A stretch of DNA of 64,000 nucleotides, from NCBI GenBank assembly GCA_029255685.2, contig CM055316.2:83636861-83700860 (forward strand), in the 5' to 3' direction. Numbering within the stretch: the stretch's first letter is position 1; the number at the start of each line of letters is the position of its first letter. The DNA comes from Silene conica (lineage: Eukaryota > Streptophyta > Magnoliopsida > Caryophyllales > Caryophyllaceae). The notes under the pieces were generated by a model. It was not told the origin of the DNA and searched no databases. It was given only the letters and a program-made list of their open reading frames with translations. Made by a program: the position numbers and the translations under genes. Positions 9,501 to 20,519 of the stretch are shown here, piece by piece.

Positions 9501-12088
9501 ACAGTCTCCCCATACCGTGTGCTGGGTTTCCACTTCGTGGTTTTTGAGGGGTTTTGAGGTTGCCAGGATTCGAACCCTGTGACCTTCGGTCACACTGGCT
9601 CTGGCGCAACTATTATTCATATTCCTATTAATGACTGCGACAACCACAGTAAATAACCAAGATTTCAATAACCTATTATGCAGAAAGGTCGAAACATACA
9701 CCTTCATCTACTGATTCTACTCTGCAATAAAGCACACAGAATGTACAAAGACTATTGCTTTTCAACGTACCAACAAGGGTACGTGTCAATAATAACAATA
9801 CCCAACATTACGGAATACCTCAATGGCTCTTGCCTATGAAGTACGGGCGTTTGGATGCACATAACCTTACCAAGTGTCGAGAGAATTTGATGTAGCACAT
9901 GGTAAATACTGAAATACACTGAAGCAATGCAATATCTAGATAACATGACCAACACAAATCGGTGATGCACAATTTCGCCTCTAAGCGCTGCAATGCCTGC
10001 AAGCATAAATACAGCCTGTAGGTTGTAGCCATGTACTGACTACTGAGGGTGGCTATAATATATGTTACTCCGGTTCTTTTCCCTGACGCCCACGTGCTGA
10101 GATGACACACAACGCCTAAAACCAAAACTAAAAAAAATCTCGTTGATTTTGACTAAGAGTTCGACTGTCCTACATTGTCTACACAGTAAAACAACATTAA
10201 CCCATGACGGCATGTCGGCATAATTAAACTATCACTGTAACATTCACACAGAGGATACTATAACTAATCACTCTACCACCGTTATCCTTACTAAAGACGG
10301 AGTACTAATTAGTCGAATGATCTATAAGTTTCTCTAACAGACGACCGCTTCAGGACTTGAGAAAGTTTCAACCTTTGAGAAATACTTGACATTCGAAAGT
10401 TACAACCACAGAGAATGTTAACACGATGCATCACGTGATCGTACATCCGTGCACCAATGACCTCACCCATTCATTAGGGTGTACAATAACGTGGTACAGC
10501 GAACAACAACCCATCTATGCGATTTTCAGGGTGATCAACAAATGAGACAGAAGTACTTCAACAAACAATTCACATAATTAAATGCAATAACCTGAATACT
10601 AGACATGACAAGATCCACCCCCCACCTAAAAATAATAATAATTCCAATTTACAAACTAGATTTTTTCCCCTAAAATTTAATTGCAATAAATGAACACTAA
10701 CAAATAAATCAAACCCTTAAAAATAGCATCCCAAAACCAGAAAAGAAACAAATAATGACCACACAAATTCTTATGTAAAACAGATTTATTTATTTTCGTG
10801 TAAAGGGAGACATCAGAAGGGTGGTTGAATGTTGCTGATGGGATTCAAACTCAGCCCATGAGGATCACACTATCACTCATCCCGAGATTCCCGACTCTAT
10901 CAACTCACAAATTGTCATTGAAGACAGACACTATCCGTCACAAACTGATGACGGATATTGTATCTCTCACAAAATGCAAGTGGCATGACCCATGAAAATG
11001 CTCCATTTTCCTCCACTTGTTTTCCCACCTGCATTGTTGTGAGAGGATACTATCCGTCTTCAGCAAGACTCATGGCTATCAACTAGGCTAGTTTTTTAAG
11101 CCAGTACAATATATTGAGAAGGGGATTCAAACTCGGACCTATTGTAATTTGTCACGATACCTCAATCTTAACTTTAACTTAACCATAAGAGTAAGATCTC
11201 TTCAATACCAAGTTACCAACTAGGCTAGTTAACATCTGCTATTATTCGTGGTACTAATAGATCCACTAGTCGAAATTTGTAGTTAATTTCTTCGATTTTT
11301 TTCTAATGTAACTTATATTATTACTCATTTTTTTCGCCCATAAGCTCCAATCCTAGTTCTGCCACTCAATAGATCCGTTTCACTCACTTTTTTTTTATAT
11401 TATTACTCATTTTTCCTCCCATAAGCTCAAATCGCGGCTCTGCCACTCAATAGATCCGTTTTACTCACTTTTTTTTATATTATTACTCATTTTCTTCGCC
11501 CATAAGCTCAAATCCTAACTCCCCGCTCAATAGATCCGTTTTACTCAACCCTTTTATATTATTAATTTATTACTCATTTTTTTTCGCCAATAAGCTCAAA
11601 TCCCGACTCCGCCACTAAATAGATCCGTTTTAATCACACTTTTTAATACAAGAGACAACCTTGCATAAGAATAGCCGACCAATAAATAAACATAATGGCA
11701 AAAGTATCCAATTCCCAATGGGATGGTTCAACCAATGGTATCGAATCTCGATATTATCCACCCACATCACCGTGCTACCAATTGAAAAGTGACCGTTTTC
11801 TGATTAATAGTTAACCCTTTTGATTAAATAGGGAACACGTTTTTTTTTTGTTAAAAAATGAACTATTTTTATAGAGTGATCATTATTTATTAAAAAAAAT
11901 TGGTCAAATTTTGCAAAAAGATACGGAATTAAACCGTGGCACAGGATAACTGCTGAGAACTCGGTACCAGCTGATGACGCCCTACCGTAATCTTATACTA
12001 CAATATAAGCAGCAAAAAAGAATGAATGAAGTAAAAGCAAAAGAATATAACAAACCTTGACTTTATGAAGAATTTCTCTGCCAGTCAT
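6578..12088 (-). CDS. Protein phosphatase 2C (PP2C), small soluble type
   Basis: Five exons on the minus strand: 12056-12088, 8762-9016, 7685-7961, 7452-7606 and 6578-6715. They join to 858 nt and 285 aa, close to the roughly 280 aa of the Arabidopsis PP2C39-like group. Exon 1 encodes only MTGREILHKVK, typical of this group. PP2C metal-binding and core motifs are present: MED (51-53), FDGH (73-76), GGST (128-131), GDSRAV (149-154), GQLAVARAFGD (196-206), ASDGIW (234-239) and GDDIS (274-278). It should be an Mn/Mg-dependent Ser/Thr phosphatase without a targeting peptide. All introns are GT-AG and all phases agree. Introns are swollen by mobile elements: a SINE-like insertion and tandem repeats in intron 1 (3 kb), and hAT-like elements in introns 2 and 4. 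The GIWH motif has His where relatives usually have Lys. Confidence 0.93.
6907..7353. mobile_element. hAT-like element with GGGCGGG words, in PP2C intron 4
   Basis: 447 bp. Ends TAGGGATGTCATTGGGG and (inverted) TAGGGAGGTCATTGGGG are near-perfect inverted repeats. Perfect 8-bp target duplication GTCATTTT at 6899-6906 and 7354-7361. GGGCGGGG-type words fill both ends around an AT-rich core. Confidence 0.93.
8122..8652. mobile_element. hAT-like element with GAGCCGA words, in PP2C intron 2
   Basis: Ends TAGGGTTGTAAATGA and (inverted) TAGGGGTGTGACCGAGC. Subterminal regions repeat GAGCCGATTCCGAGC-type words. GGAGGCAGGGA occurs on both sides (8107-8117 and 8653-8663), but the left copy is separated from the element by a few bases, so the duplication is imperfect. 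Confidence 0.75.
9453..9603 (-). mobile_element. SINE-like tRNA-derived insertion in PP2C intron 1
   Basis: Read on the minus strand it contains GGTTCGAATCC, a perfect Pol III B box, about 35 bases from its 5' end. It is flanked by 27-bp direct repeats (9426-9452 and 9604-9630) differing at one base, typical of target-primed insertion. The A box is degenerate and the 3' end lacks a clean A tail. Confidence 0.7.
10917..11070. mobile_element. MITE with ACTATCCGTC ends
   Basis: GAAGACAGACACTATCCGTC faces the inverse of ACTATCCGTCTTCAGC, about 150 bp, in PP2C intron 1. Confidence 0.6.
11335..11640. repeat. Minisatellite, about 75-bp units
   Basis: Four diverged units, each with CGCC(C/A)ATAAGCTC, an AGATCCGTTTTACTCA-type block and TTATTACTCATTTT, in PP2C intron 1. 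Confidence 0.85.
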
Positions 12089-12096
12089 GGTTAGTA

Positions 12097-12097
12097 A

Positions 12098-12129
<32 letters not shown>

Positions 12130-12133
12130 AGAA
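12097..12133. repeat. GAA microsatellite in the PP2C leader
   Basis: GAAGAAGAAG repeats just upstream of the PP2C start codon, reading CTT/TTC on the mRNA strand, a common pyrimidine-rich plant leader. Confidence 0.9.
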
Positions 12134-12261
12134 TGGTATGAAGAGAGAAAAGAGAGGAGAGAATAATCAAGCTTTGGGAATTGGGATTGGAAGGAATGAC
12201 TAAGTAAAAATGTAAACAAATTAAAAAGTATTGGATGGTATTGGTAGGAGTAGTAATACTA

Positions 12262-12456
12262 AGTAATTTTTGCTTGCGACGGGTCAACATTTGTGACGGA
12301 TATTTTGTGAGATAAAATGGATATGAAAGGAATTAATGGAGAAAAGAGACCACATGAATAATATTGAGGAGATGAAAAAATGGGTATTTTGGGAGAAAAG
12401 ACGGTATCCGTCACAAGTTTGCAACGAATAATGCCGTTACAAATAAGAATTTGTGC
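12262..12456. mobile_element. MULE-like MITE, 195 bp (copy 1)
   Basis: Flanked by the 10-bp direct repeat AGTAATACTA (12252-12261, 12457-12466). Contains GCTTGCGACGGGTCA and ends in AAATAAGAATTTG. A near-identical copy lies at 13469-13654 in the same orientation. Confidence 0.8.
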
Positions 12457-12894
12457 AGTAATACTACGTAGTGGCCGACTTAACCCATGAGGATACAACT
12501 TGGTTTTGATGTGACACCTGTCCTACTCCCTCCCTTCCTCTTGCCTCTTCTGCTTGGCACAAGGAATCATATCTTTGTTGAATTAGGGATTAAATACTCG
12601 TTTAAGACGGAAATATCCGTTATTATGTACTAATAAGTGTTACTTGCGATGTATTATCTGTTACAAGCTTGTAATAGGTTAAATATTACGAATTGAAACA
12701 AATAAAATAAAAAATAGGATGCATGGATAATCACAAATCGGATATTGACCGTCACAAATGAGAATTTGGGATTATGTTTAGAACGGTGATGTATGAGTTA
12801 TTAAAGTTTTGTTATTTTAAAACAGTTTGAACTGAATTTTATAGAGTTGAACTTCAAATTTGATGGAACTGAACCGTTCTTTTTTACTACTTAA

Positions 12895-13080
12895 GGTCGT
12901 ATTCTTCTCGGCTGAAACGAGTTGAATTGAATTAATTGGAGTAAAGGTTAATTGAACTAAATTGAGTGAAACTGACGTGAAGTGGATTTAGTTGAACTAA
13001 AAGTTAATTTTTGTGAAAAGATTAATTGTACATAATTGATTGAACGTAATTAAGCCAAAAAGAACACGACCTTAATTTTA
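12895..13080. mobile_element. MITE of the TTCAGTTCAATTCA family, reversed
   Basis: Contains GAACTAAAAGTTAATTTT and GAATTGAATTAATTGG, the reverse of sequence at 2868-3035 and 60250-60476. Confidence 0.5.
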
Positions 13081-13468
13081 TTTTAGTTCAGTTTGGCTTC
13101 ATTCAATTCAGTTCTTTTCGGCTCTTCTTTTTACAAATTGCTCTTATTTCAGTTCGGTTTAATTCAACTCAAAACTTAAATAAACTTATCTCGCTTATTC
13201 AAAATAATGAGATCAGTTGATCATGTCTTGGAGGACCAATCTAATTTTCCTACCAACGAGTTATGTTAGGTAAATGAGATAAAAAAAATGTTTAGATATT
13301 GAACTTAAAACAGATTAACTGAGTCAGATTAGAAAAAACAAAATGTTTCATACAAATTTGTCCTATAATTATAAGTGAAATTAATATTTAACCCGTTTTT
13401 ATCTAAAGATAATATAGAATTATCTTTTTAATTTTTTTTATAATACATTAACACTCAATACATTTTAT

Positions 13469-13654
13469 AGTAAGTCTTGCTTGCGACGGGTCACCATTTG
13501 TGACGGATATTTTGTGAGATAAAATGGATAGAAAATGAGTTAGTGGAGAAAGGGGACCACATGAATACTGTGGAGAAAGAGAAAAAGTGGGTATTTTGTG
13601 AGAGAAAACGGTATCCGTCACAAACTTGCGACGGATAGTGCCGTTGCAAATAAG
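13469..13654. mobile_element. MULE-like MITE (copy 2)
   Basis: Shares GCTTGCGACGGGTCA, TTTGTGACGGATATTTTGTG and AAATAAGAATTTG with the copy at 12262. Flanks (TACATTTTAT and TACATTATAA) match only in part. Confidence 0.75.
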
Positions 13655-13811
13655 AATTTGCGTACATTATAATGCGCCTCATGCCGTACATACAATCATA
13701 CTTCAATTACAGAAGCCAGGTAACATTCATGCCATATAATACAGATACTGTGGTTCCATTTACAACACGGAAAAAACTGGTCTCGACTCTCGAGTACTCG
13801 TGATGGTAACA

Positions 13812-16800
13812 TCAGTTCTCAGCTGAAAGCTGAGACGATACATCACGAGTACTCGTGATGGTAACATCATCGTTTAAACCAGAGAAACTCAAAGAAGAAA
13901 ATAGTCGGCCGTCATCTGGTACTGGCATGTTCAATGAAGCATCTGTCATAGTATCACCCGGCACTTCGCCTTCAGTTGCAGCTCTCTGCAGCAAAAGGGC
14001 ATACTCCAAATCCCAAATGACGTCTGACATCGGAGGTCGTTCCGCTGAACCTTCCCTTAAACACTTCGCAGCTGCCTCAGTGAACTTACTCAGGGCAGTC
14101 TCGGTTACCTCACCTGCAAATAAGAGCGGTTCAAATGCGGGCTTGGGCCGGATTTGGGCCGGGGCGTGAAGAAAAAGTTGCCCGTTAAGACTTAGTGGGC
14201 GGGCGGGCGGGCTGGGCCATAGTTATGGGCCAATTATCCTTGCCCTTACCCGCCCTTTATACAAAAGTCGGGCGGCCCATGGGCCAATGGGCCATAATAT
14301 AAAACTTTAACTGTTAATGAAGTATTCGGTATAAAATGATCTATTTTTTTTATATTCTATACCTTGACGTGAAATTTGAAGCGAGATACATAAATTTATG
14401 TTTAGTAAAGAAATACATGTAAAGTTAAACACAAAGATTAGACGTAATCATTACCGTTTGAACATTTATATATCTAATTTAGACTTTATATTAATTAAAA
14501 TATATAAACATTTTCGTTATATATTAATTGTTTTAGTTTACATATTATATTTTCCATATTATTATTTTAATGTTCCATATCCCTATAAAATTGATACAAT
14601 TTTCTTAAAAAAATGTTTTTTTTAAGAGTAAAAGTAACTTATTAAAATTGTAAACGGGCCTAATGGGCCGGCCCACGGGCTTTTCTTGTTGTCCATACCC
14701 ACCCATTTAACTTGGCGGGCTAGGTTTGGCCCGCCCTCTTAATTTTTCGGGCAAAAAATACTTGTCCAAGCCCACGAAATATTCGGGCTGGGCGGGAGGG
14801 CCTAATGGACGGGACGGCCCGTGGACAGCTATACCTGCAATTGACGGGTCAATTATAGCCTCGACATTCCCTTGCTCGATACAGATCATTCCCCAGTGTG
14901 CTAAGTTCACTTGTTCACTTGGTAGTGAACGGTTAATCACCGGTCTTGCACATAATACTTCAAGAAGAACAACACCAAACGAGTACACATCAGATTTCTC
15001 CGTCAACTGCATACATCCGTAGTATTCAGGATCTAGATACCCTAATGTACCCTTCACGTCGGTACTAACATACGCTTGTTCAAGATGACCTAATCTCGAT
15101 AACCCAAAATCAGCAACTTTAGCAACGTAATGATCGTCTAGTAAAATATTAGTAGACTTGACATCGCGATGAATGATTCCCCTGTCGGAACCCGTGTGCA
15201 GGTAATGAAGCCCTTTAGCAGCCCCGATGCAGATCTGAAGTCTCTGAATCCAATTCAGTCCGAGACAGTTAGAGGAAATGGCGATACCCTTTGAATCATC
15301 GTACAAGTGTTCCCTTAACGTCCCTTTTTCCATGAACTCGTAAACCAAGATCATTTCATCATCTTCATAGCAATACCCAATCAAGGAAACTAAATGACGG
15401 TGTCGAATTTGGGACAGAACCATAATCTCTGTCTGGAATTCCGCTAATCCTTGGCCATGGTCAGGACTACTTCTCTTGACAGCAACTTTAATCCCGTTTT
15501 TGAACACCGCCTTGTACACCTTCCCAAACCCGCCTTCTCCTATGATCAAACTTGCATCAAAGTTATTAGTAACTTTCTGAATATAAACAAATGGTATTTT
15601 CAATCCTAGATGCAAGTATTGTAAATTTGACGCATGAGACGATGATGTCTTAGAGCTCTTGTGGTTAGAGCTTATGTCATACATCGATAACACCCCCCAC
15701 TCCGACTCTTCGACTGACTTGCTTATCCTCCTCCTCCTCCGTCTCAAATTAAACAACACAGCAGCAATAACAGCAACAATCAAACCGACTGTCACAATAG
15801 CCACAGCAATTACGACCTTCAAATGGGAAGAACAAGAACCGTCAACGTGATCTAAAGCCGTTCCATTCTTAAGCTGCATAATTTCTAACCCATTCAGGAA
15901 AATACCACTACTATTGACAGGTTCTAAACTGACTTGAATCATCTCGACATCACCGACATCCACAGTATAATCCCTATAAAAAGGAACTGCAGCTTCATTC
16001 ATAAAAGTAATCGTATACGGATCCAAATTTCGCTCCATCGATTTCCCATTAATGTAGATATTAATCATGTACGGTCCAATCTCCCCAATAGTTTCGCAGA
16101 AATGCAACCGGACTAAATGAACACCTACTTTAGTCCCATTGAACTCCCAAGTGAGATTATATTTCCCATTTTTTTTCAAAGTTTTTGCTGTTTTATACAC
16201 AAAAACTGGGGCGCTATCAGGCTTCGCTGCTCCAGGCTGAGGATAATATTTAATCTCTTCACTGGAAAACGGTGCATTTGTCGCGGTGCTCTTGCTGACA
16301 AGGTACTGATCATCCTCAACCCAGGTCCGCCATAGGGGATCATCTGATGGATTAACCTCCCTATCCCCAACATTAATTCTATAAATCTTTTCCAAAACAT
16401 TAGACTTCATCTGAACTTTACTAAAATTCAAACCGGTAGAAAACAATTCAATTGCATTAACAAAACCGTAACCTGATACAGCAGTTTTAGGAACGAAATG
16501 GACACGAAACTCCCCCACAGAATCAATGATCACGAAGAACTCCTTCGGCATCGTAGCATTCTTTCCGACAGTAAACCCAGGTAGAAGCATATGCCCAGCA
16601 GCCGAGACATTAAAATGTGCCTCAGAAAGGGGTGGCAAAGACGGGAGAGGGAAGAAATGGAAGCGTAAAATGTAAGTTCCAGGAGTTTGAACATCAAAGG
16701 CATAGGTAGATGGTTTAGTGAAGACTCTGGCAGTTGTGTATAACGGGACTGGAGCAAGGCCTGTAACGACTTTACTATGGCGAGCATACAAGTGAAATGT

Positions 16801-16959
16801 GGATGGTGACGGTTTTACGTCACCAACGAAAGGGCGTCCGTATGTGTCGTTGATGGGGGCAGAGGCGCCGCAGTTGATGAAAAATGAAGAAGCAGACTCT
16901 GCAGTAACTGATTTAAAGAATATCAGTAAGACAAGCATGCTGAGTAAGTGTAATTCCAT
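13812..16959 (-). CDS. CrRLK1L receptor-like kinase with malectin-like ectodomain
   Basis: Exons 14835-16959 and 13812-14113 join to 808 aa. A signal peptide (about 1-20) is followed by a malectin-like extracellular region (about 25-370) that includes DDPLWRTWVEDDQYL, then a membrane span (about 382-404) with a stop-transfer RRRRRR. The kinase domain (about 468-750) has GEGGFGKV (474-481), K495, HRD (597-599) and DFG (617-619), so it should be active. The sequence most resembles the HERK/THESEUS/At5g24010 group, which senses cell wall state or RALF peptides at the plasma membrane. The intron splits codon 709 (Gly) between kinase subdomains X and XI. It consists precisely of a transposon plus its target duplication, while family members are typically intronless. 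Unspliced RNA would read to a stop at 14707, giving 750 aa and losing the end of the kinase domain. Confidence 0.94.
14120..14832. mobile_element. hAT-like non-autonomous element forming the RLK intron
   Basis: The element is 713 bp. Its ends ATAAGAGCGGTTCAAATG and the inverse of CGTGGACAGCTAT are imperfect inverted repeats of the hAT type. It is flanked by the perfect 8-bp direct repeat ACCTGCAA at 14112-14119 and 14833-14840. Both ends are dense in GGGC/GGCCC words and the middle is AT-rich with no long reading frame. On the coding strand each flanking repeat reads TTGCAGGT, so one provides the splice donor and the other the acceptor. The intron (721 bp) equals the element plus 8 bp. Confidence 0.9.
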
Positions 16960-17249
16960 AGCGGAAACGGTTTAAAATGAGGATTAAGGTTATGTGGTGA
17001 GTTTAGGGGTAATAGTTTGAAGTGTGATGAAATTTGGTGTTATAGAAGTAGACATTTCCATTGACTTGTAGTTGACATGATGAAATGTTGTTTTGTTATA
17101 ATGTTTGTAGCAGCCAAAGTAGATTCTTTGTTGTTTACACTAAACACCGAAATTATATCAGCATCAGCAGCAAACACAACGACTATTCCGACTCAATATT
17201 TCTATGGCAATGCAGGGGAGCGAAGGGGATAAGAAAAGGACAGGGAGTA

Positions 17250-17345
17250 CTCCACTCCCTTCGTCCTAATCATCTGTTCGCCTTTTATATTCTCTGTGAG
17301 GAGTATTTTAATCAAAGGTAAGCAAATGATTGGGACGCAGTGAGG
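17250..17345. mobile_element. Stowaway-like MITE upstream of the RLK
   Basis: CTCCCTTCGTCCTAATCAT faces the inverse of ATGATTGGGACGCAGTGAG, about 95 bp, roughly 300 bp from the RLK start. Confidence 0.65.
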
Positions 17346-18545
17346 GTGTATGTGATAGAACGGTCATTCAGGTCAGTTAAGTATCGAGTTACTAAGAATA
17401 CGGATTAATTTAGGATAGGGGAATAGAGGGGTCCTAGACTATTCAATGTTCGTACTCAAGTATATGATAGAACAGTCATTCATGTCAATTAAGTATCGAG
17501 TTACTAAGAATACGGATTAATTTAGGATAGGGGAATAGAGGGGTCCTAGACTATTCAATGTTCGTACTCAAGTATATGATAGAACGGTCATTCAGGTCAA
17601 TTAAGTATCGAGTTACTAAGAATACGGATTAATTTAGGATGGGGGAATAGAGGGGCCCTAGACTATGCAATGTTCGTATTCAAGTATATGATAGAACGGT
17701 CGTTCAGGTCAGTTAAGTATCAAGTTACTAAGAATACGGAATAATTTAGGATGGGGGCATAGAGGGGCCCTAGACTATTCAATATTCGTATTCAAGTATA
17801 TGATAGAACGGTCGTTCAGGTCAATTAAGTATCGAGTTACTAAGAATACGGATTAATTTAGGATAGGGGAATAGAGGGGTCCTAGACTATTCAATGTTCG
17901 TACTCAAGTATATGATAGAACGGTCATTCAGGTCAATTAAGTATCGAGTTACTAAGAATACGGATTAATTTAGGATGGGGGAATAGAGGGGCCCTAGACT
18001 ATGCAATGTTCGTATTCAAGTATATGATAGAACGGTCGTTCAGGTCAGTTAAGTATCAAGTTACTAAGAATACGGATTAATTTAGGATGGGGGCATAGAG
18101 GGGCCCTAGACTATTCAATATTCGTATTCAAGTATATGATAGAACGGTCGTTCAGGTCAGTTAAGTATCAAGTTACTAAGAATACGGATTAATTTAGGAT
18201 GGGGGCATAGAGGGGCCCTAGACTATTCAATATTCGTATTCAAGTATATGATAGAACGGTCGTTCAGGTCAATTAAGTATCAAGTTACTAAGAACACGGA
18301 TTAATTTAGGATGGGGTATAGAGGGGCCCAAGACTATTCAATATTCTTATTCAAGTATATGATAAAACGGTCATTCAGGTCAGTTAAGTATCGAGTTACA
18401 AAGAATACGGAGTAATTTAGGATGGGGTATAGAGGGGCCCAAGACTATTCAAAATTCGTATTCAAGTATATGATAAAACGGTCATTCAGGTCAGTTAAGT
18501 ATCGAGTTACTACGAATACCCGCTAATTTAGGATGGGGGAAGAGG
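17346..18545. repeat. 112-bp minisatellite array with three-unit higher order
   Basis: GATAG/GATAA anchors occur at 17354, 17466, 17578, 17690, 17802, 17914, 18026, 18138, 18250, 18361 and 18472. Spacing is 112 bp nine times, then 111 (18250-18361) and 111. Units differ at linked positions and the order A-B-C is repeated (17466-17801, then 17802-18137), so a 336-bp block was duplicated. No open frame. Confidence 0.95.
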
Positions 18546-18588
18546 GAAATAATGCACAATGGGGAGTAGCATTTTAACATGTAGCATC

Positions 18589-18760
18589 AGTGGCGGAGCT
18601 AGACGGGGCTAGTAGGGACGGTCGCCCCACCCGAATATTGAAAAAAAAACAATCAAACTTTTCAGTTGAATTTTTTTTTTTCTAGTATACGCTATTACAT
18701 TAATAGTTCGTCCCGCTGAAATTTCTCGTCCCTAACGTCAAATCATGGCTCCGCCATTAG
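18589..18760. mobile_element. Small element with AGTGGCGGAGCTAG end
   Basis: AGTGGCGGAGCTAG on the left and GGCTCCGCCATT on the right are inverted repeats around 150 bp. Similar ends at 41958-42087. Confidence 0.6.
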
Positions 18761-20519
18761 TACTGGCTATTGTAGCTAACAAATTATTTGGAACATACAA
18801 ATTCAACAATGTTATCCAAATTTCAGCAATCAACATCACAATTTCACTATAATTGAGCTTAATAAGCTCCATATATCATCAATCACAATACAAATTCAAA
18901 AAAACAAAACCCTAATTTAACATTGTTGATAATTAAATCGATTAAAACGGTGAGAACAATATTGAGATTACCTCAATTCGATTCATGTTGAACAGAGCTA
19001 GTACTTAGTATCAGCTTAAGTCGAAAAATTATGGCGCGGAATTGCGATGAAGTAGAATTATTAATCTAGGGTTATCGGTAGTGATTTGGGGATTTATTTT
19101 CCGGGATTAATCCTTTAATAATACTGAATTTTATGATTAAGAATAAACAAAAATTAAAAATAAGAATTAAACTCAAGACTGCTTGAAACGGATCGTCTAG
19201 TCGTCTTGAATAAGAATTTGTCTTCATCGTAAATTGTCTCGTTTTTTTATGAGTTGGCAAAAGGAGGTCGAGAAAAATATAGACGGTTCGGTAGTAACAC
19301 AAAGAAGTTTAGTTTCCATTCTCGAAACTATTAAAAAAATAAAAATTATCTAAATGATTTTGAAAATAGTTTTTGTAAATTCTATTTTTGATAATCGAGC
19401 ATATTTATAGATATATTTAACATCGTTTTGCTTTTTACATTCTTTGAAAACTTCGGGTTCTCGGTCACTCTAGTGTACTTTGAGAGCAGAAAAAACCCAC
19501 GAAGGCTTGTCATGTGTTTGTGTCGTGTTCAGTCGTAAAACGTAACCCGTGTTTGACAATATCTTCCGAAAGTACTCCGTACGTTGTAGTATTAAGTATT
19601 GATTTAAGTAAAATTAATGAAAACAATTTGTGAATTGATATTATAACACGAAATAGACTTTTCAACCTGTAGAGTCGTTGTCTTTATTTAATGTCGTCTT
19701 TGTCTGTATCGTGGGTTTTATTATTTCGTATAACAATAACGATTGTAATTTTATATCGGTGTTAGGTTGTGTCCATCTTTATCTGGCATCTCGGTCTTGT
19801 GTTGGTTATGGGGTATCTCAAGCGGTTTTCCTCAATGTCAGTCTTTTCCTTGCTCGCCTTTTTGAACTACGATTTACTTGCCTGTTGTGAGTGGGTGTCA
19901 AAGTGTAGAAGTTGTTTCTCCATCGGACAAAGATTTCGATGGTCTATGTTCCACCTTTTATTTCTACGTCCTTGTGACGTAAGTGCACTTTGCTTCCACT
20001 CGATAGATCAAGGGGCTCGTTGGCTTCCAGGTGTGGGAAAGAGTGAAGATTCGTGCTGTCATTTGGAAAGTTTGGTGCGTCCCGTCATGAAAGTTAAAGA
20101 TGAAGATGGTGGTTTCCGGGCTCATCGAGATATACGCTATCAACATTACGTTTGAACCGATATAGTTACTGTTGTATTTTAGTTTATTTTATTAGTAAAA
20201 AGTGCACTTGACCGTATGAGCGAATGCCAAATATATTAACCTTTCTTTACCACTGCGAAAATAAAAGAAAAAAGAAAAAAACAATCTCTAGAATCACCTC
20301 TATAAAGTTCGCTAAATATTATCGACGATTCAAAGTAGAGTGTCGATATGAATAACGACACGTCTTTAAAATTTAAAAAACATAGTCTCAGTAGTTATAA
20401 CTTATAAGGAGCAGCCCAAAACAGATGGAGGACTTGGGCCTATAAGCATAGCTCCATCAAGAAGAAATTTTGGGCTTAGGCCCAATATGCAGACCCGTAT
20501 TTATCAGATCATGCAGGCC
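18761..20519. other. Gene-free stretch
   Basis: I see no supported gene. A 128-codon open frame at 19769-20155 (+) has no recognisable motif and poor composition. On the minus strand near 18985 ATGAATCGAATTGAG|GTAATC looks like a tiny first exon, but no continuation follows. Confidence 0.4.

Noticed and set aside
11335..11640. CRISPR-like spacing of repeats
   Set aside because: Units are fully repeated 75-bp minisatellite units without unique spacers, and the DNA is plant nuclear.
13855..14169. Plus-strand 104-codon frame
   Set aside because: It is the antisense shadow of the last RLK exon and runs into the transposon.
17346..18545. 112-bp array as a centromeric satellite
   Set aside because: Only about 11 units beside an active gene; no evidence of large arrays in this window.
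19678..20155. Overlapping open frames (70 and 128 codons) as a gene
   Set aside because: No recognisable domain, no splice-compatible continuation and Cys/Phe/Leu-rich composition typical of chance frames.
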